From Pterois miles (Eukaryota; Chordata; Actinopteri; Perciformes; Scorpaenidae): 64,000 nucleotides of DNA. Position numbers and translations under genes: made by a program. Position 1 is the stretch's first letter. Every line of letters begins with the position of its first letter. The stretch is taken from positions 17,502,001-17,566,000 of the forward strand of contig CAMQGK010000637.1 of the NCBI GenBank assembly GCA_947000775.1, given 5' to 3'. The notes under the pieces were generated by a model that did not search any database, was not told where the DNA came from, and was given only the letters and a program-made list of their open reading frames with translations. Below, piece by piece: positions 48,496 to 62,160 of the stretch.

Positions 48496-51400
48496 GATGA
48501 AATGATTTTTGGTAATGTTCTATGGTGGAAAGAAGTCATTTCGTAAAATGTTGTAAAATTTTACAAAAAACGTCATAGTATAGCATGTCGAAATTTTTCG
48601 ATGAAAACGTTAAATTATTTGGATGTTGAAAAAAACCATGGAAATGGTCGTATTATAGTGTGTAAAATGATTCTGTGGTGAAAGAAAATCATTTCGTAAA
48701 ATGTAAAATTTTACATAAAAAGTCATAGTATAGCATGTCGAAATTTTTCGATGAAAACATGACATTTTTTTAGATGTTGAAAAAAAACCATGGAAACAGT
48801 CACGTTATAGCGTGTAAAATGATTCTATGGTGGAAAGAAGTCATTTCGTAAAATGTTGTAAAATTTTACAAAAAAAAGTCATAGTATAGTATGTCGAATT
48901 TTTTCAATGAAAACGTCAAATTATTTAGATGTTGAAAAAAAACATGGAAATGGTCGTATTATAGCGTGTGAAATGATTGTATGGTGAAAAGAAGTCATTT
49001 CTTAAATGTAAAATTTTACAAAAAAAAGTCAGAGTATAGTATGTCGAAATTTTTCCATGAAAACGTCAAATTTTTTAGATGTTGAAAAAAACCATGGTAA
49101 TGGTAGTATTATAGCGTGTGAAATGATTCTATGGTGAAAAGAAGTCATTTCTTAAATGTAAAATTTTACAAAAAAAAGTCAGAGTATAGTATGTCGAAAT
49201 TTTTCCATGAAAACGTCAAATTTTTTAGATGTTTAAAAAAAACATGGAAACGGTCATATTATAGCGTGTAAAATGATTCTATGGTAGAAAGAAGTCATTT
49301 CGTAAAATGTTGTAAAATTTTTCAAAAAAAGTCATAGTTTAGTATGTCGAAATTTTTCGATGAAAACATCAAATTTTTTAGATGTTGAAAAAAAACCATG
49401 GAAACGGTTGTATTATAGATTGTAAAATGATTCTATGGTGGAAAGAAGTCATTTCGTAAAATGTAAAATTTTACAAAAAAAGTCATAGTATAGTGTGTCG
49501 AAATTTTTCGATGAAAACGTCAAATTTTTTAGATGATGAAAAAAAATATGGAAACAGTCACGTTATAGCGTGTAAAATGATTCTATGGTGGAAAGAAGTC
49601 ATTTCGTATAATGTAAAATTTTACAAAAAAAAAGTCATAGTAAAGTATGTCGAAATTTACCGATGAAAACGTCAAATTGTTTAGATGTTTAAAAAAATGA
49701 TGGAAATGGATGTATTATAGTGTGTACAATGACTCTATGGTGGAAAGAAGTCATTTCGTAAAATGTTGTAAAATTTTACAAAAAAACGTCATAGTATAGC
49801 ATGTCGAAATTTTTCGATGAAAACGTCAAATTTTTTAGATGATGAAAAAAACCAGGGAAACAGTCACGTTATAGCGTGTAAAATGATTCTATGGTGGAAA
49901 GAAGTCATTTCGTAAAATGTTGTAAAATTTTACAAAAAAAAGTCATAGTATAGTATGTCGAAATTTTTCGATGAAAACGTCAAATTTTTTAGATGTTTAA
50001 AAAAATGATGGAAATGGATGTATTATAGTGTGTAAAATGATTCTATGGTGGAAAGAAGTCATTTCGTAAAATGTTGTAAAATTTTCACAAAAAAAACGTC
50101 ATAGTATAGTATGTCGAAATTTTTCGATGAAAACGTCAAATTATTTAGATGTTGAAAAAAACCATGGAAATGGTCGTATTATAGCGTGTAAAATGATTCT
50201 ATGGTGAAAAGAAGTCATTTCGTAAAATGTAAAATTTTACAAAAAAAGTCATAGTATAGAATGTCGAAATTTTAATTCGATGAAAACGTCAAATTTTGTA
50301 GATGATGAAAAAAACATGGAAACAGTCACGTTATAGCGTGTAAAATGATTCTATGGTGGAAAGAAGTCATTTCGTAAAATGTTGTAAAATTTTACAAAAA
50401 AAAAGTCATAGTATAGCATGTCGAAATTTTAATTCGATGAAAACGTTAAATTATTTAGATGTTGAAAAAAACCATGGAAATGGTCGTATTATAGCGTGTA
50501 AAATGATTCTGTGGTGAAAAGAAGTCATTTCGTAAAATGTAAAATTTTACAAAAAAAACGTCATAGTATAGTATGTCGAAATTTTTCGATGAAAACGTCA
50601 AATTATTTAGATGTTGAAAAAAAACCATGGAAATGGTCGTATTATAGCGTGTAAAATGATTCTATGGTGAAAAGAAGTCATTTCGTAAAATGTAAAATTT
50701 TACGAAAAAAAAGTCATAGTATAGTATGTCGAAATTTTTCGATGAAAACGTCAAATTTTTTAGATGTTTAAAAAAATGATGGAAATGGATGTATTATAGT
50801 GTGTAAAATGATTCTATGGTGGAAAGAAGTCATTTCGTAAAATGTTGTAAAATTTTACAAAAAAAAACGTCATAGTATAGTATGTCGAATTTTTTCGATG
50901 AAAACGTCAAATTATTTAGATGTTGAAAAAAAACATGGAAATGGTCGTATTATAGCGTGTAAAATGATTCTATGGTGAAAAGAAGTCATTTCGTAAAATG
51001 TAAAATTTTACAAAAAAAGTCATAGTATAGTATGTCGAAATTTTTCGATGAAAACGTCAAATTTTTTAGATGATGAAAAAAACATGGAAACAGTCACGTT
51101 ATAGCGTGTAAAATGATTCTATGGTGGAAAGAAGTCATTTCGTAAAATGTTGTAAAATTTTACAAAAAAACGTCATAGTATAGCATGTCGAAATTTTTCG
51201 ATGAAAATGTTAAATTATTTAGATGTTGAAAAAAACCATGGAAATGGTCGTATTATAGCGTGTAAAATGATTCTGTGGTGAAAAAAGTCATTTCGTAAAA
51301 TGTAAAATTTTACAAAAAAGTCATAGTATAGTATGTCGAAATTTTCCGATGAAAACGTTGAAATTATTTAGATGTTTAAAAAAAACATGGAAACGGTCAT

Positions 51401-51499
51401 ATTATAGCGTGTAAAATGATTCTATGGTAGAAAGAAGTCATTTCGTAAAATGTTGTAAAATTTTACAAAAAAAAGTCATAGTATAGTATGTCGAAATTT
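48496..51499 (+). repeat. Satellite block right of the A-tract
   Basis: Regular monomers and no gene. Contains AGTCAGAGTATAG monomers (49028, 49178), a GTGTACAATGACTCTATGG monomer near 49725 shared with about 57330, and TTTTAATTCG variants near 50272 and 50423. About 49.2-50.6 kb resembles about 56.85-58.2 kb in variant order (TTTAGTATG, GATTGTAAAATG, GTGTGTCG, AATTTACCGATG, CCAGGGAAACAG). Confidence 0.65.
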
Positions 51500-54044
51500 T
51501 TCGATGAAAACGTTAAATTATTTAGATGTTGAAAAAAACCATGGAAATGGTCGTATTATACTGTGTAAAGTGATTCTGTGGTGAAAAAAAATCATTTGTA
51601 AAATGTAAAATTTTACATAAAAAGTCATAGTATAGTATGTCGAAATTTTTCGATGAAAACATGAAATTTTTTTAGATGTTGAAAAAAACCATGGAAACAG
51701 TCACGTTATAGCGTGTAAAATGATTCTATGGTGGAAAGAAGTCATTTCGTAAAATGTAAAATTTTACAAAAAAAAGTCATAGTATAGTATGTCGAAATTT
51801 TTCGATGAAAACGTCAAATTTTTTAGATGTTGAAAAAAAACATGGAAATGGTCGTATTATAGCGTGTGAAATGATTCTATGGTGAAAAGAAGTCATTTCT
51901 TAAATGTAAAATTTTACAAAAAAAAGTCAGAGTATAGTATGTCGAAATTTTTCGATGAAAACGTCAAATTATTTAGATGTTGAAAAAAACCATGGAAATG
52001 GTCACGTATTATAGCGTGTGAAATGATTCTATGGTGGAAAGAAGTCATTTCGTAAAATTTGTAAAATTTTACAAAAAAAAGTCATTGTATAGTATGTCGA
52101 AATTTTTCGATGAAAACGTCAAATTTTTTAGATGATGAAAAAAAACATGGAAACGGTCGTATTATAGCGTGTAAAATGATTCTATGGTGGAAAGAAGTCA
52201 TTTCGTAAAATATTGTAAAATTTTACAAAAAAAATGTCATAGTATAGTATGTCGAAATTTTTCGATGAAAACGTCAAAATTTTTAGATGTTTAAAAAAAT
52301 GATGGAAATGGATGTATTATAGTTTGTAAAATGTTTCTATGGTGGAAAGAAGTCATTTCGTAAAATGTTGTAAAATTTTACAAGAAAAACGTCATAGTAT
52401 AGTATGTCGAATTTTTTCCATGAAAACGTCAAATTTTTTAGATGTTGAAAAAAACCATGGAAATGGTTGTATTATAGCGTGTGAAATGATTCTATGGTGA
52501 AAAGAAGTCATTTCGTAAAATGTAAAATTTTACAAAAAAAGTCATAGTATAGTGTGTCGAAATTTTTCGATGAAAACGTCAAATTGTTTAGATGATGAAA
52601 AAAAACATGGAAACAGTCACGTTATAGCGTGTAAAATGATTCTATGGTGAAAAGAAGTCATTTCGCAAAATGTAAAATTTTACAAAAAAAAGTCATAGTA
52701 AAGTATGTCGAAATTTACCGATGAAAACGTCAAATTGTTTAGATGTTTAAAAAAAACATGGAAACGGTCATATTATAGCGTGTAAAATGATTCTATGGTA
52801 GAAAGAAGTCATTTCGTAAAATGTTGTAAAATTTTACAAAAAACGTCATAGTATAGCATGTCGAAATTTTTCGATGAAAACGTTAAATTATTTGGATGTT
52901 GAAAAAAACCATGGAAATGGTCGTATTATAGTGTGTAAAATGATTCTGTGGTGAAAAGAAATCATCTCGTAAAATGTAAAATTTTACATAAAAAGTCATA
53001 GTATAGTATGTCGAAATTTTTCGATGAAAACATGGAATTTTTTTATATGTTTAAAAAAAACCATGGAAACGGTCACGTTATAGCGTGTAAAATGATTCTA
53101 TGATGGAAAGAAGTCATTTTGTAAAATTTGTAAAATTTTACGAAAAAAACGTCATAGTATAGTATGTCGAAATTTTTCGATGAAAACGTCAAATTTTTTA
53201 AGTTGTTTAAAAAAATGATGGAAATGGATGTATTATAGTGTGTAAAATGATTCTATGGTGGAAAGAAGTCATTTTGTAAAATGTTGTAAAATTTTACGAA
53301 AAAAAGTCATAGTATAGTATGTCAAAATTTTTCGATGAAAACGTCAAATTGTTTAGATGTTTAAAAAAACATGGAAACGGTCGTATTATAGCGTATAAAA
53401 TGATGCTATGGTAGAAAGAAGTCATTTCGTAAAATGTTGTAAAATTTTACAAAAAAACGTCATAGTGTAGTATGTCGAAATTCTTCGATGAAAACGTTAA
53501 ATTATTTAGATGTTGAAAAAAAACATGGAAATGGTCGTATTATAGTGTTTAAAATGATTCTGTGGTGAAAGGAAATCATTTCGTAAAATGTAAGATTTTA
53601 CAAAAAAAGTTATAGTATAGTATGTCGAGATTTTGTCGATGAAAACATCAAATTTTTTTAGATGTTGAAAAAAAACCATGGAAATGGTTGCATTATAGAT
53701 TGTAAAATGATTCTATGGTGGAAAGAAGTCATTTCATAAAATGTAAAATTTTACAAGAAAAATGTCATAGTATAGTATGTCGAATTTTTTCCATGAAAAC
53801 ATCAAATTTTTAGATGTTGAAAAAAACCCATGGAAATGGTTGTATTATAGCGTGTGAAATGATTCTATGGTGAAAAGAAGTCATTTCGTAAAATGTAAAA
53901 TTTTACAAAAAAAGTCATAGAAATTTTTCGATGAAAACGTCAAATTTTTTAGATGATGAAAAAAAACATGGAAACAGTCACGTTATAGCCTGTAAAATGA
54001 TTCTATGGTGGAAAGAAGTCATTTCGTAAAATGTTGTAAAATTT
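51500..54044 (+). repeat. 8-kb-type HOR, copy 4 (shortened)
   Basis: Carries ATATTGTAAAATTTT with AATGTCATAG at 52234, TTTTTTAAG at 53194, CGAGATTTTGTCG at 53626 and the AGTCATAGAAATTTTTCG short monomer near 53915. The first two markers are 960 bp apart here but 1725-1730 bp apart in copies 1-3, a loss of 766 bp or five whole monomers. Confidence 0.72.
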
Positions 54045-54240
54045 TACGAAAAACGTGTGTTGTGAAAATTTTCGATGAAACAAATTTTGATGTTTAAAAA
54101 AATGATGGAAATGGATGTTTATAGTGTGTAAAATGTTTTATGGTGGAAAGAAGTATTTGTAAAATGTTGTAAAATTTTTCACAAAAAAAAGCATAGTATA
54201 GTATGTCGAAATTTTTCCATGAAACGTTAAATTTTTAGAT
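54045..54240 (+). repeat. Degraded patch, 25 bp lost
   Basis: The intact paralog is about 59517-59737. Apart from a few characters, the patch can be read as that paralog with bases removed, and both even share the extra T in ATTTTTCACAAAA. The offset rises from 5472 bp before the patch to 5497 bp after it. Confidence 0.7.
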
Positions 54241-56699
54241 GTTGAAAAAAAACATGGAAATGGTCGTATTATAGCGTGTGAAATGATTCTATGGTGAAAA
54301 GAAGTCATTTCGTAAATGTTAAATTTTACAAAAAAAAGTCATAGTATAGCATGTCGAAATTTTAATTCGATGAAAACGTTAAATTATTTAGACGTTGAAA
54401 AAAACCATGGAAATGGTGGTATTATAGTGTGTAAAATGATTCTGTGGTGAAAAGAAATCATTTCGTAAACTGTAAAATTTTACATAAAAAGTCATAGTAT
54501 AGTATGTCGAAATTTTTCGATGAAAACGTCAAATTTTTTAGATGTTGAAAAAAATGATGGAAATGGATGTATTATAGTGTGTAAAATGATTCTATGGTGG
54601 AAAGAAGTCATTTCGTAAAATGTTGTAAAATTTTACAAAAAAAACGTCATAGTATAGTATGTCGAAATTTTTCGATGAAAACGTCAAATTATTTAGATGT
54701 TGAAAAAAACCATGGAAATGGTCATATTATAGCGTGTAAAATGATTCTATGGTGAAAAGATGTCATTTCGTAAAATGTTTTAAAATTTTACAAAAAAAGT
54801 CATAGTATAGAATGTCGAAATTTTTCGATGAAAACGTCAAATTTTTTAGATGATGAAAAAAAACATGGAAACAGTCAAGTTATAGCGTGTGAAATGATTC
54901 TATGGTGGAAAGAAGTCATTTCGTAAAATGTTGTAAAATTTTACGAAAAAAACGTCATAGTATAGTACGTCAAAATTTCGATGAAAACGCAAATTTTAGA
55001 TGTTTAAAAAAATGATGGAAATGGTCGTATTATAGCGTGTAAAATGATTCTATGGTGAAAAGAAGTCATTTCGTAAAATGTAAAATTTTACAAAAAAAGT
55101 CATAGTATAGTATGTCGAAATTTTTCGATGAAAACGTCAAATTTTTTAGATGATGAAAAAAAACATGGAAACAGTCACGTTATAGCGTGTAAAATGATTC
55201 TATGGTGGAAAGAAGTCATTTCGTAAAATGTTGTAAAATTTTCACGAAAAAAACGTCATAGTATAGTATGTCAAAATTTTTCGATGAAAACGTCAAATTT
55301 TTTAGATGTTTAAAAAAATGATGGAAATGGATGTATTATAGTGTGTAAAATGTTTCTATGGTGGAAAGAAGTCATTTCGTAAAATGTTGTAAAATTTTCA
55401 CAAAAAAAAGTCATAGTATAGTATGTCGAAATTTTTCCATGAAAACGTTAAATTTTTTAGATGTTGAAAAAAAACATGGAAATGGTGGTATTATAGTGTG
55501 TAAAATGATTCTGTGGTGAAAAGAAATCATTCCGTAAAATGTAAAATTTTACATAAAAAGTCATAGTATAGTATGTCGAAATTTTTCGATGAAAACATGA
55601 AATTTTTTTAGATGTTGAAAAAAAACCATGGAAACAGTCACATTATAGCGTGTAAAATGATTCTATGGTGGAAAGAAATCATTTCGTAAAATGTAAAATT
55701 TTACGAAAAAAACGTCATAGTATAGTATGTCGAAATTTTTCGATGAAAACATCAAATTTTTTTGATGTTTAAAAAAATGATGGAAATGGATGTATTATAG
55801 TGTGTAAAATGATTCTATGGTGGAAAGAAGTCATTTCGTAAAATGTTGTAAAATTTAAAAAAAAAAACGTCATAGTATAGTATGTCGAATTTTTTCGATG
55901 AAAACGTCAAATTATTTAGATGTTGAAAAAAACCATGGAAATGGTCGTATTATAGCGTGTAAAATGATTCTATGGTGAAAAGAAGTCATTTCGTAAAATG
56001 TAAAATTTTACAAAAAAAAGTCACTGTATAGTATGTCGAAATTTTTCGATGAAAACGTCAAATTTTTTAGATGATGAAAAAAACATGGAAACAGTCACGT
56101 TATAGCGTGTAAAATGATTCTATGGTAGAAAGAAGTCATTTCGTAAAATGTTGTAAAATTTTACAAAAAAAGTCATAGTATAGTATGTCGAAATTTTTCG
56201 ATGAAAACGTCAAATTTTTTAGATGATGAAAAAAAACATGGAAACAGTCACGTTATAGCGTGTAAAATGATTCTATGGTGGAGAGAAGTCATTTCGTAAA
56301 ATGTTGTAAAATTTTACGAAAAAAACGTCATAGTATAGTATGTCAAAATTTTTCGATGAAAACGTCAAATTTTTTAGATGTTTAAAAAAATTATGGAAAT
56401 GGATGTATTATAGTGTGTAAAATGTTTCTATGGTGGAAAGAAGTCATTTCGTAAAATGGTAAAATTTTACAAAAAAAGTCATAGTATAGCATGTCGAAAT
56501 TTTTTTTCGCTGAAAACGTTAAATTATTTAGATGTTGAAAAAAACCATGGAAATGGTCGTATTATAGTGTGTAAAATGATTCTATGGTGAAAAGAAAATC
56601 ATTTCGTAAAATGTAAAATTTTACATAAAAAGTCATAGTATAGCACGTCGAAGTTTTTCGATGAAAACATGAAATTTTTTTAGATGTTGAAAAAAAACC
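54241..56699 (+). repeat. 5.47 kb duplication, copy 1
   Basis: Markers pair with copy 2: GACGTTG 54391/59886, the AAATTTAAAAAAAA run 55851/61323, GAGAGAAGTC 56281/61752 and CGCTGAAAACG 56508/61979. The later offsets are all 5471-5472 bp. The shared private changes (GGAGAGAAG, CGCTGAAA) show direct common descent of the two segments. Confidence 0.8.
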
Positions 56700-56850
56700 A
56701 GGGAAAAATCAAGTTAAAACGTGGAAAAATATAGTATGGTCGAAAGAATCATTTCCGTAAAATGTTGTAAAATTTTACAAAAAAAAGTCAGAGTATAGTA
56801 TGTCGAAATTTTTACATGAAAACGTCAAATTTTTTAGAAAAAAAACATGG
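56700..56850 (+). repeat. Disrupted patch at the end of the 5.47 kb duplication
   Basis: After CCAGGGAAAAATCAAG the sequence reads GTTAAAACGTGGAAAAATAT and ATGGTCGAAAGAATCATTTCC, with substitutions as well as gaps. A second gap removes the GATGTTT segment near 56840 (TTTTTTAGAAAAAAAACATGG). It coincides with the right end of the duplicated segment, so it may mark a real recombination junction. Confidence 0.5.
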
Positions 56851-59499
56851 AAACGGTCATATTATAGCGTGTAAAATGATTCTATGGTAGAAAGAAGTCA
56901 TTTCGTAAAATGTTGTAAAATTTTTCAAAAAAAGTCATAGTTTAGTATGTCGAAATTTTTGGATGAAAACATCAAATTTTTTTAGATGTTGAAAAAAAAC
57001 CATGGAAACGGTTGTATTATAGATTGTAAAATGATTCTATGGTGGAAAGAAGTCATTTCGTAAAATGTTGTAAAATTGTACAAAAAAAGTCATAGTATAG
57101 TGTGTCGAAATTTTTCGATGAAAACGTCAAATTTTTTAGATGATGAAAAAAAATATGGAAACAGTCACGTTATAGCGTGTAAAATGATTCTATGGTGGAA
57201 AGAAGTCATTTCGTATAATGTAAAATTTTACAAAAAAAAAGTCATAGTAAAGTATGTCGAAATTTACCGATGAAAACGTCAAATTGTTTAGATGTTTAAA
57301 AAAATGATGGAAATGGATGTATTATAGTGTGTACAATGACTCTATGGTGGAAAGAAGTCATTTCGTAAAATGTTGTAAAATTTTACAAAAAAACGTCATA
57401 GGATAGCATGTCGAAATTTTTCGATGAAAACGTCAAATTTTTTAGATGATGAAAAAAACCAGGGAAACAGTAATGTTATAGCGTGTAAAATGATTCTATG
57501 GTGGAAAGAAGTCATTTCGTAAAATGTTGTAAAATTTTACAAAAAAAGTCATAGTATAGTATGTCGAAATTTTTCGATGAAAACGTCAAATTTTTTAGAT
57601 GTTTAAAAAAATGATGGAAATGGATGTATTATAGTGTGTAAAATGATTCTATGGTGGAAAGAAGTTATTTCGTAAAATGTTGTAAAATTTTACAAAAAAA
57701 ACGTCATAGTATAGTATGTCGAATTTTTTCGATGAAAACGTCAAATTATTTAGATGTTGAAAAAAACCATGGAAATGGTCGTATTATAGCGTGTAAAATG
57801 ATTCTATGGTGAAAAGAAGTCATTTCGTAAAATGTAAAATTTTACAAAAAAAGTCATAGTATAGTATGTCGAAATTTTTCGATGAAAACGTCAAATTTTT
57901 TAGATGATGAAAAAAACATGGAAACAGTCACGTTATAGCGTGTAAAATGATTCTATGGTGGAAAGAAGTCATTTCGTAAAATGTTGTAAAATTTTACAAA
58001 AAAAAGTCATAGTATAGCATGTCGAAATTTTAATTCGATGAAAACGTTAAATTATTTAGATGTTGAAAAAAACCATGGAAATGGTCGTATTATAGCGTGT
58101 AAAATGATTCTGTGGTGAAAAGAAGTCATTTCGTAAAATGTAAAATTTTACAAAAAAAACGTCATAGTATAGTATGTCGAAATTTTTCGATGAAAACGTC
58201 AAATTATTTAGATGTTGAAAAAAACCATGGAAATGGTCGTATTATAGCGTGTAAAATGATTCTATGGTGAAAAGAAGTCATTTCGTAAAATGTAAAATTT
58301 TACAAAAAAAGTCATAGTATAGTATGTCGAAATTTTTCGATGAAAACGTCAAATTTTTTAGATGTTTAAAAAAATGATGGAAATGGATGTATTATAGTGT
58401 GTAAAATGATTCTATGGTAGAAAGAAGTCATTTCGTAAAATGTTGTAAAATTTTTCAAAAAAAGTCATAGTTTAGTATGTCGAAATTTTTCGATGAAAAC
58501 GTTAAATTATTTAGATGTTGAAAAAAACCATGGAAATGGTCGTATTATACTGTGTAAAATGATGCTGTGGTGAAAAAAAATCATTTCGTAAAATGTAAAA
58601 TTTTACATAAAAAGTCATAGTATAGTATGTCGAAATTTTTCGATGAAAACATGAAATTTTTTTAGATGTTGGAAAAAAAACCATGGAAACAGTCACGTTA
58701 TAGCATGTAAAATGATTCTATGGTGGAAAGAAGTCATTTCGTAAAATGTAAAATTTTACGAAAAAAACGTCATAGTATAGTATGTCGAAATTTTTCGATT
58801 AAAACGTCAAATTATTTAGATGTTGAAAAAAAACATGGAAATGGTCGTATTATAGCGTGTGAAATGATTCTATGGTGAAAAGAAGTCATTTCGTAAATGT
58901 AAAATTTTACAAAAAAAAGTTAGAGTATAGTATATCGAAATTTTTCGATGAAAACGTCAAATTATTTAGATGTTGAAAAAAACCATGGAAATGGTCGTAT
59001 TATAGCGTGTGAAATGATTCTATGGTGAAAAGAAGTCATTTCGTAAATGTAAAATTTTACAAAAAAAAGTCAGTGTATAGTATGTCGAAATTTTTCGATG
59101 AAAACGTCAAATTTTTTAGATGTTTAAAAAAATGATGGAAATGGATGTATTATAGTGTGTAAAATGATTCTATGGTGGAAAGAAGTCATTTCGTAAAATG
59201 TTGTAAAATTTTACAAAAAAAACGTCATAGTATAGTATGTCGAATTTTTTCGATGAAAACGTCAAATTATTTAGATGTTGAAAAAAGACATGGAAACGGT
59301 CATATTATAGCGTGTAAAATGATTCTATGGTGGAAAGAAGTCATTTCGTAAAATGTAAAATTTTACAAAAAAAGTCATAGTATAGTATGTCGAAATTTTT
59401 CGATGAAAACGTCAAATTTTTTAGATGATGAAAAAAAACAGGGAAACAGTCACGTTATAGTGTGTAAAATGATTCTATGGTGGAGAGAAGTCATTTCGT
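56851..59499 (+). repeat. Satellite spacer between the 5.47 kb copies
   Basis: Regular monomers and no gene. Variant order resembles 49.2-50.6 kb in its left part (GTGTACAATGACTC monomer, CCAGGGAAACAG, AATTTACCGATG). CGATTAAAACG near 58797 is a marker shared with about 26782 and 34376, which ties the right part to the 8-kb-type HOR. Confidence 0.6.
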
Positions 59500-62160
59500 A
59501 AAATGTTGTAAAATTTTACGAAAAAAACGTCATAGTATAGTATGTCAAAATTTTTCGATGAAAACGTCAAATTTTTTAGATGTTTAAAAAAATGATGGAA
59601 ATGGATGTATTATAGTGTGTAAAATGTTTCTATGGTGGAAAGAAGTCATTTCGTAAAATGTTGTAAAATTTTTCACAAAAAAAAGTCATAGTATAGTATG
59701 TCGAAATTTTTCCATGAAAACGTTAAATTTTTTAGATGTTGAAAAAAAACATGGAAATGGTCGTATTATAGCGTGTGAAATGATTCTATGGTGAAAAGAA
59801 GTCATTTCGTAAATGTTAAATTTTACAAAAAAAACGTCATAGTATAGCATGTCGAAATTTTTCGATGAAAACGTTAAATTATTTAGACGTTGAAAAAAAC
59901 CATGGAAATGGTGGTATTATAGTGTGTAAAATGATTCTGTGGTGAAAAGAAATCATTTCGTAAAATGTAAAATTTTACATAAAAAGTCATAGTATAGTAT
60001 GTCGAAATTTTTCGATGAAAACGTGAAATTTTTTAGAGTTTAAAAGATGGAAATGGAGTTTATAGGTGTAAAAGTTATGGTGGAAAGAAGTATTTGAAAA
60101 TGTTGTAAAATTTTACAAAAATAACGCATAGATGTATGCGTTTTCGATGAAAACGTCAAATTATTTAGATGTTGAAAAAAAACCATGGAAATGGTCATAT
60201 TATAGCGTGTAAAATGATTCTATGGTGAAAAGATGTCATTTCGTAAAATGTAAAATTTTACAAAAAAAGTCATAGTATAGTATGTCGAAATTTTTCGATG
60301 AAAACGTCAAATTTTTTAGATGATGAAAAAAACATGGAAACAGTCAAGTTATAGCGTGTAAAATGATTCTATGGTGGAAAGAAGTCATTTCGTAAAATGT
60401 TGTAAAATTTTACGAAAAAAACGCATAGTATAGTACGTCAAAATTTTTCGATGAAAACGTAAATTTTTAGATGTTTAAAAAAATGATGGAAATGGTCGTA
60501 TTATAGCGTGTAAAATGATTCTATGGTGAAAAGAAGTCATTTCGTAAAATGTAAAATTTTACAAAAAAAGTCATAGTATAGTATGTCGAAATTTTTCGAT
60601 GAAAACGTCAAATTTTTTAGATGATGAAAAAAAACATGGAAACAGTCACGTTATAGCGTGTAAAATGATTCTATGGTGGAAAGAAGTCATTTCGTAAAAT
60701 GTTGTAAAATTTTACGAAAAAAACGTCATAGTATAGTATGTCAAAATTTTTCGATGAAAACGTCAAATTTTTTAGATGTTTAAAAAAATGATGGAAATGG
60801 ATGTATTATAGTGTGTAAAATGTTTCTATGGTGGAAAGAAGTCATTTCGTAAAATGTTGTAAAATTTTCACAAAAAAAAGTCATAGTATAGTATGTCGAA
60901 ATTTAATTCCATGAAAACGTTAAATTTTTTAGATGTTGAAAAAAAACATGGAAATGGTCGTATTATAGTGTGTAAAATGATTCTGTGGTGAAAAGAAATC
61001 ATTTCATAAAATGTAAAATTTTACATAAAAAGTCATAGTATAGTATGTCGAAATTTTTCGATGAAAACATGAAATTTTTTTAGATGTTGAAAAAAAACCA
61101 TGGAAACAGTCACATTATAGCGTGTAAAATGATTCTATGGTGGAAAGAAATCATTTCGTAAAATGTAAAATTTTACGAAAAAAACGTCATAGTATAGTAT
61201 GTCGAAATTTTTCGATGAAAACGTCAAATTTTTTAGATGTTTAAAAAAATGATGGAAATGGATGTATTATAGTGTGTAAAATGATTCTATGGTGGAAAGA
61301 AGTCATTTCGTAAAATGTTGTAAAATTTAAAAAAAAAAACGTCATAGTATAGTATGTCGAAATTTTTCGATGAAAACGTCAAATTATTTAGATGTTGAAA
61401 AAAACCATGGAAATGGTCATATTATAGCGTGTAAAATGATTCTATGGTGAAAAGAAGTCATTTCGTAAAATGTAAAATTTTACAAAAAAAGTCATAGTAT
61501 AGTATGTCGAAATTTTTCGATGAAAACGTCAAATTTTTTAGATGATGAAAAAAACATGGAAACAGTCACGTTATAGCGTGTAAAATGATTCTATGGTAGA
61601 AAGAAGTCATTTCGTAAAATGTTGTAAAATTTTACAAAAAAAGTCATAGTATAGTATGTCGAAATTTTTCGATGAAAACGTCAAATTTTTTAGATGATGA
61701 AAAAAACCATGGAAACGGTCACGTTATAGCGTGTGAAATGATTCTATGGTGGAGAGAAGTCATTTCGTAAAATGTTGTAAAATTTTACAAAAAAAACGTC
61801 ATAGTATAGTATGTCGAAATTTTTCGATGAAAACGTCAAATTTTTTAGATGTTTAAAAAAATTATGGAAATGGATGTATTATAGTGTGTAAAATGTTTCT
61901 ATGGTGGAAAGAAGTCATTTCGTAAAATGTTGTAAAATTTTACAAAAAAACGTCATAGTATAGCATGTCGAAATTTTTCGCTGAAAACGTTAAATTATTT
62001 AGATGTTGAAAAAAACCATGGAAATGGTCGTATTATACTGTGTAAAATGATTCTATGGTGAAAAAAAATCATTTCGTAAAATGTAAAATTTTACATAAAA
62101 AGTCATAGTATAGCATGTCGAAATTTTTCGATGAAAACATGAAATTTTTTTAGATGTTGA
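59500..62160 (+). repeat. 5.47 kb duplication, copy 2
   Basis: Counterpart of about 54.0-56.7 kb with marker offsets of 5472, 5497, then 5471-5472 bp. The excursion to 5497 is produced by two reciprocal damaged patches: one in copy 1 at 54045-54240, one in this copy at 60030-60145. Outside them the copies stay in register to within a base or two. Confidence 0.8.
60030..60145 (+). repeat. Degraded patch, about 25 bp lost
   Basis: The intact paralog is about 54535-54660. Single-base dropouts give forms such as TTTATAGGTGTAAAAGTTATGG and GATGTATGCGTTTTCG. It restores the paralog offset from 5497 to 5472 bp, so the net loss is about 25 bp. Confidence 0.68.
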
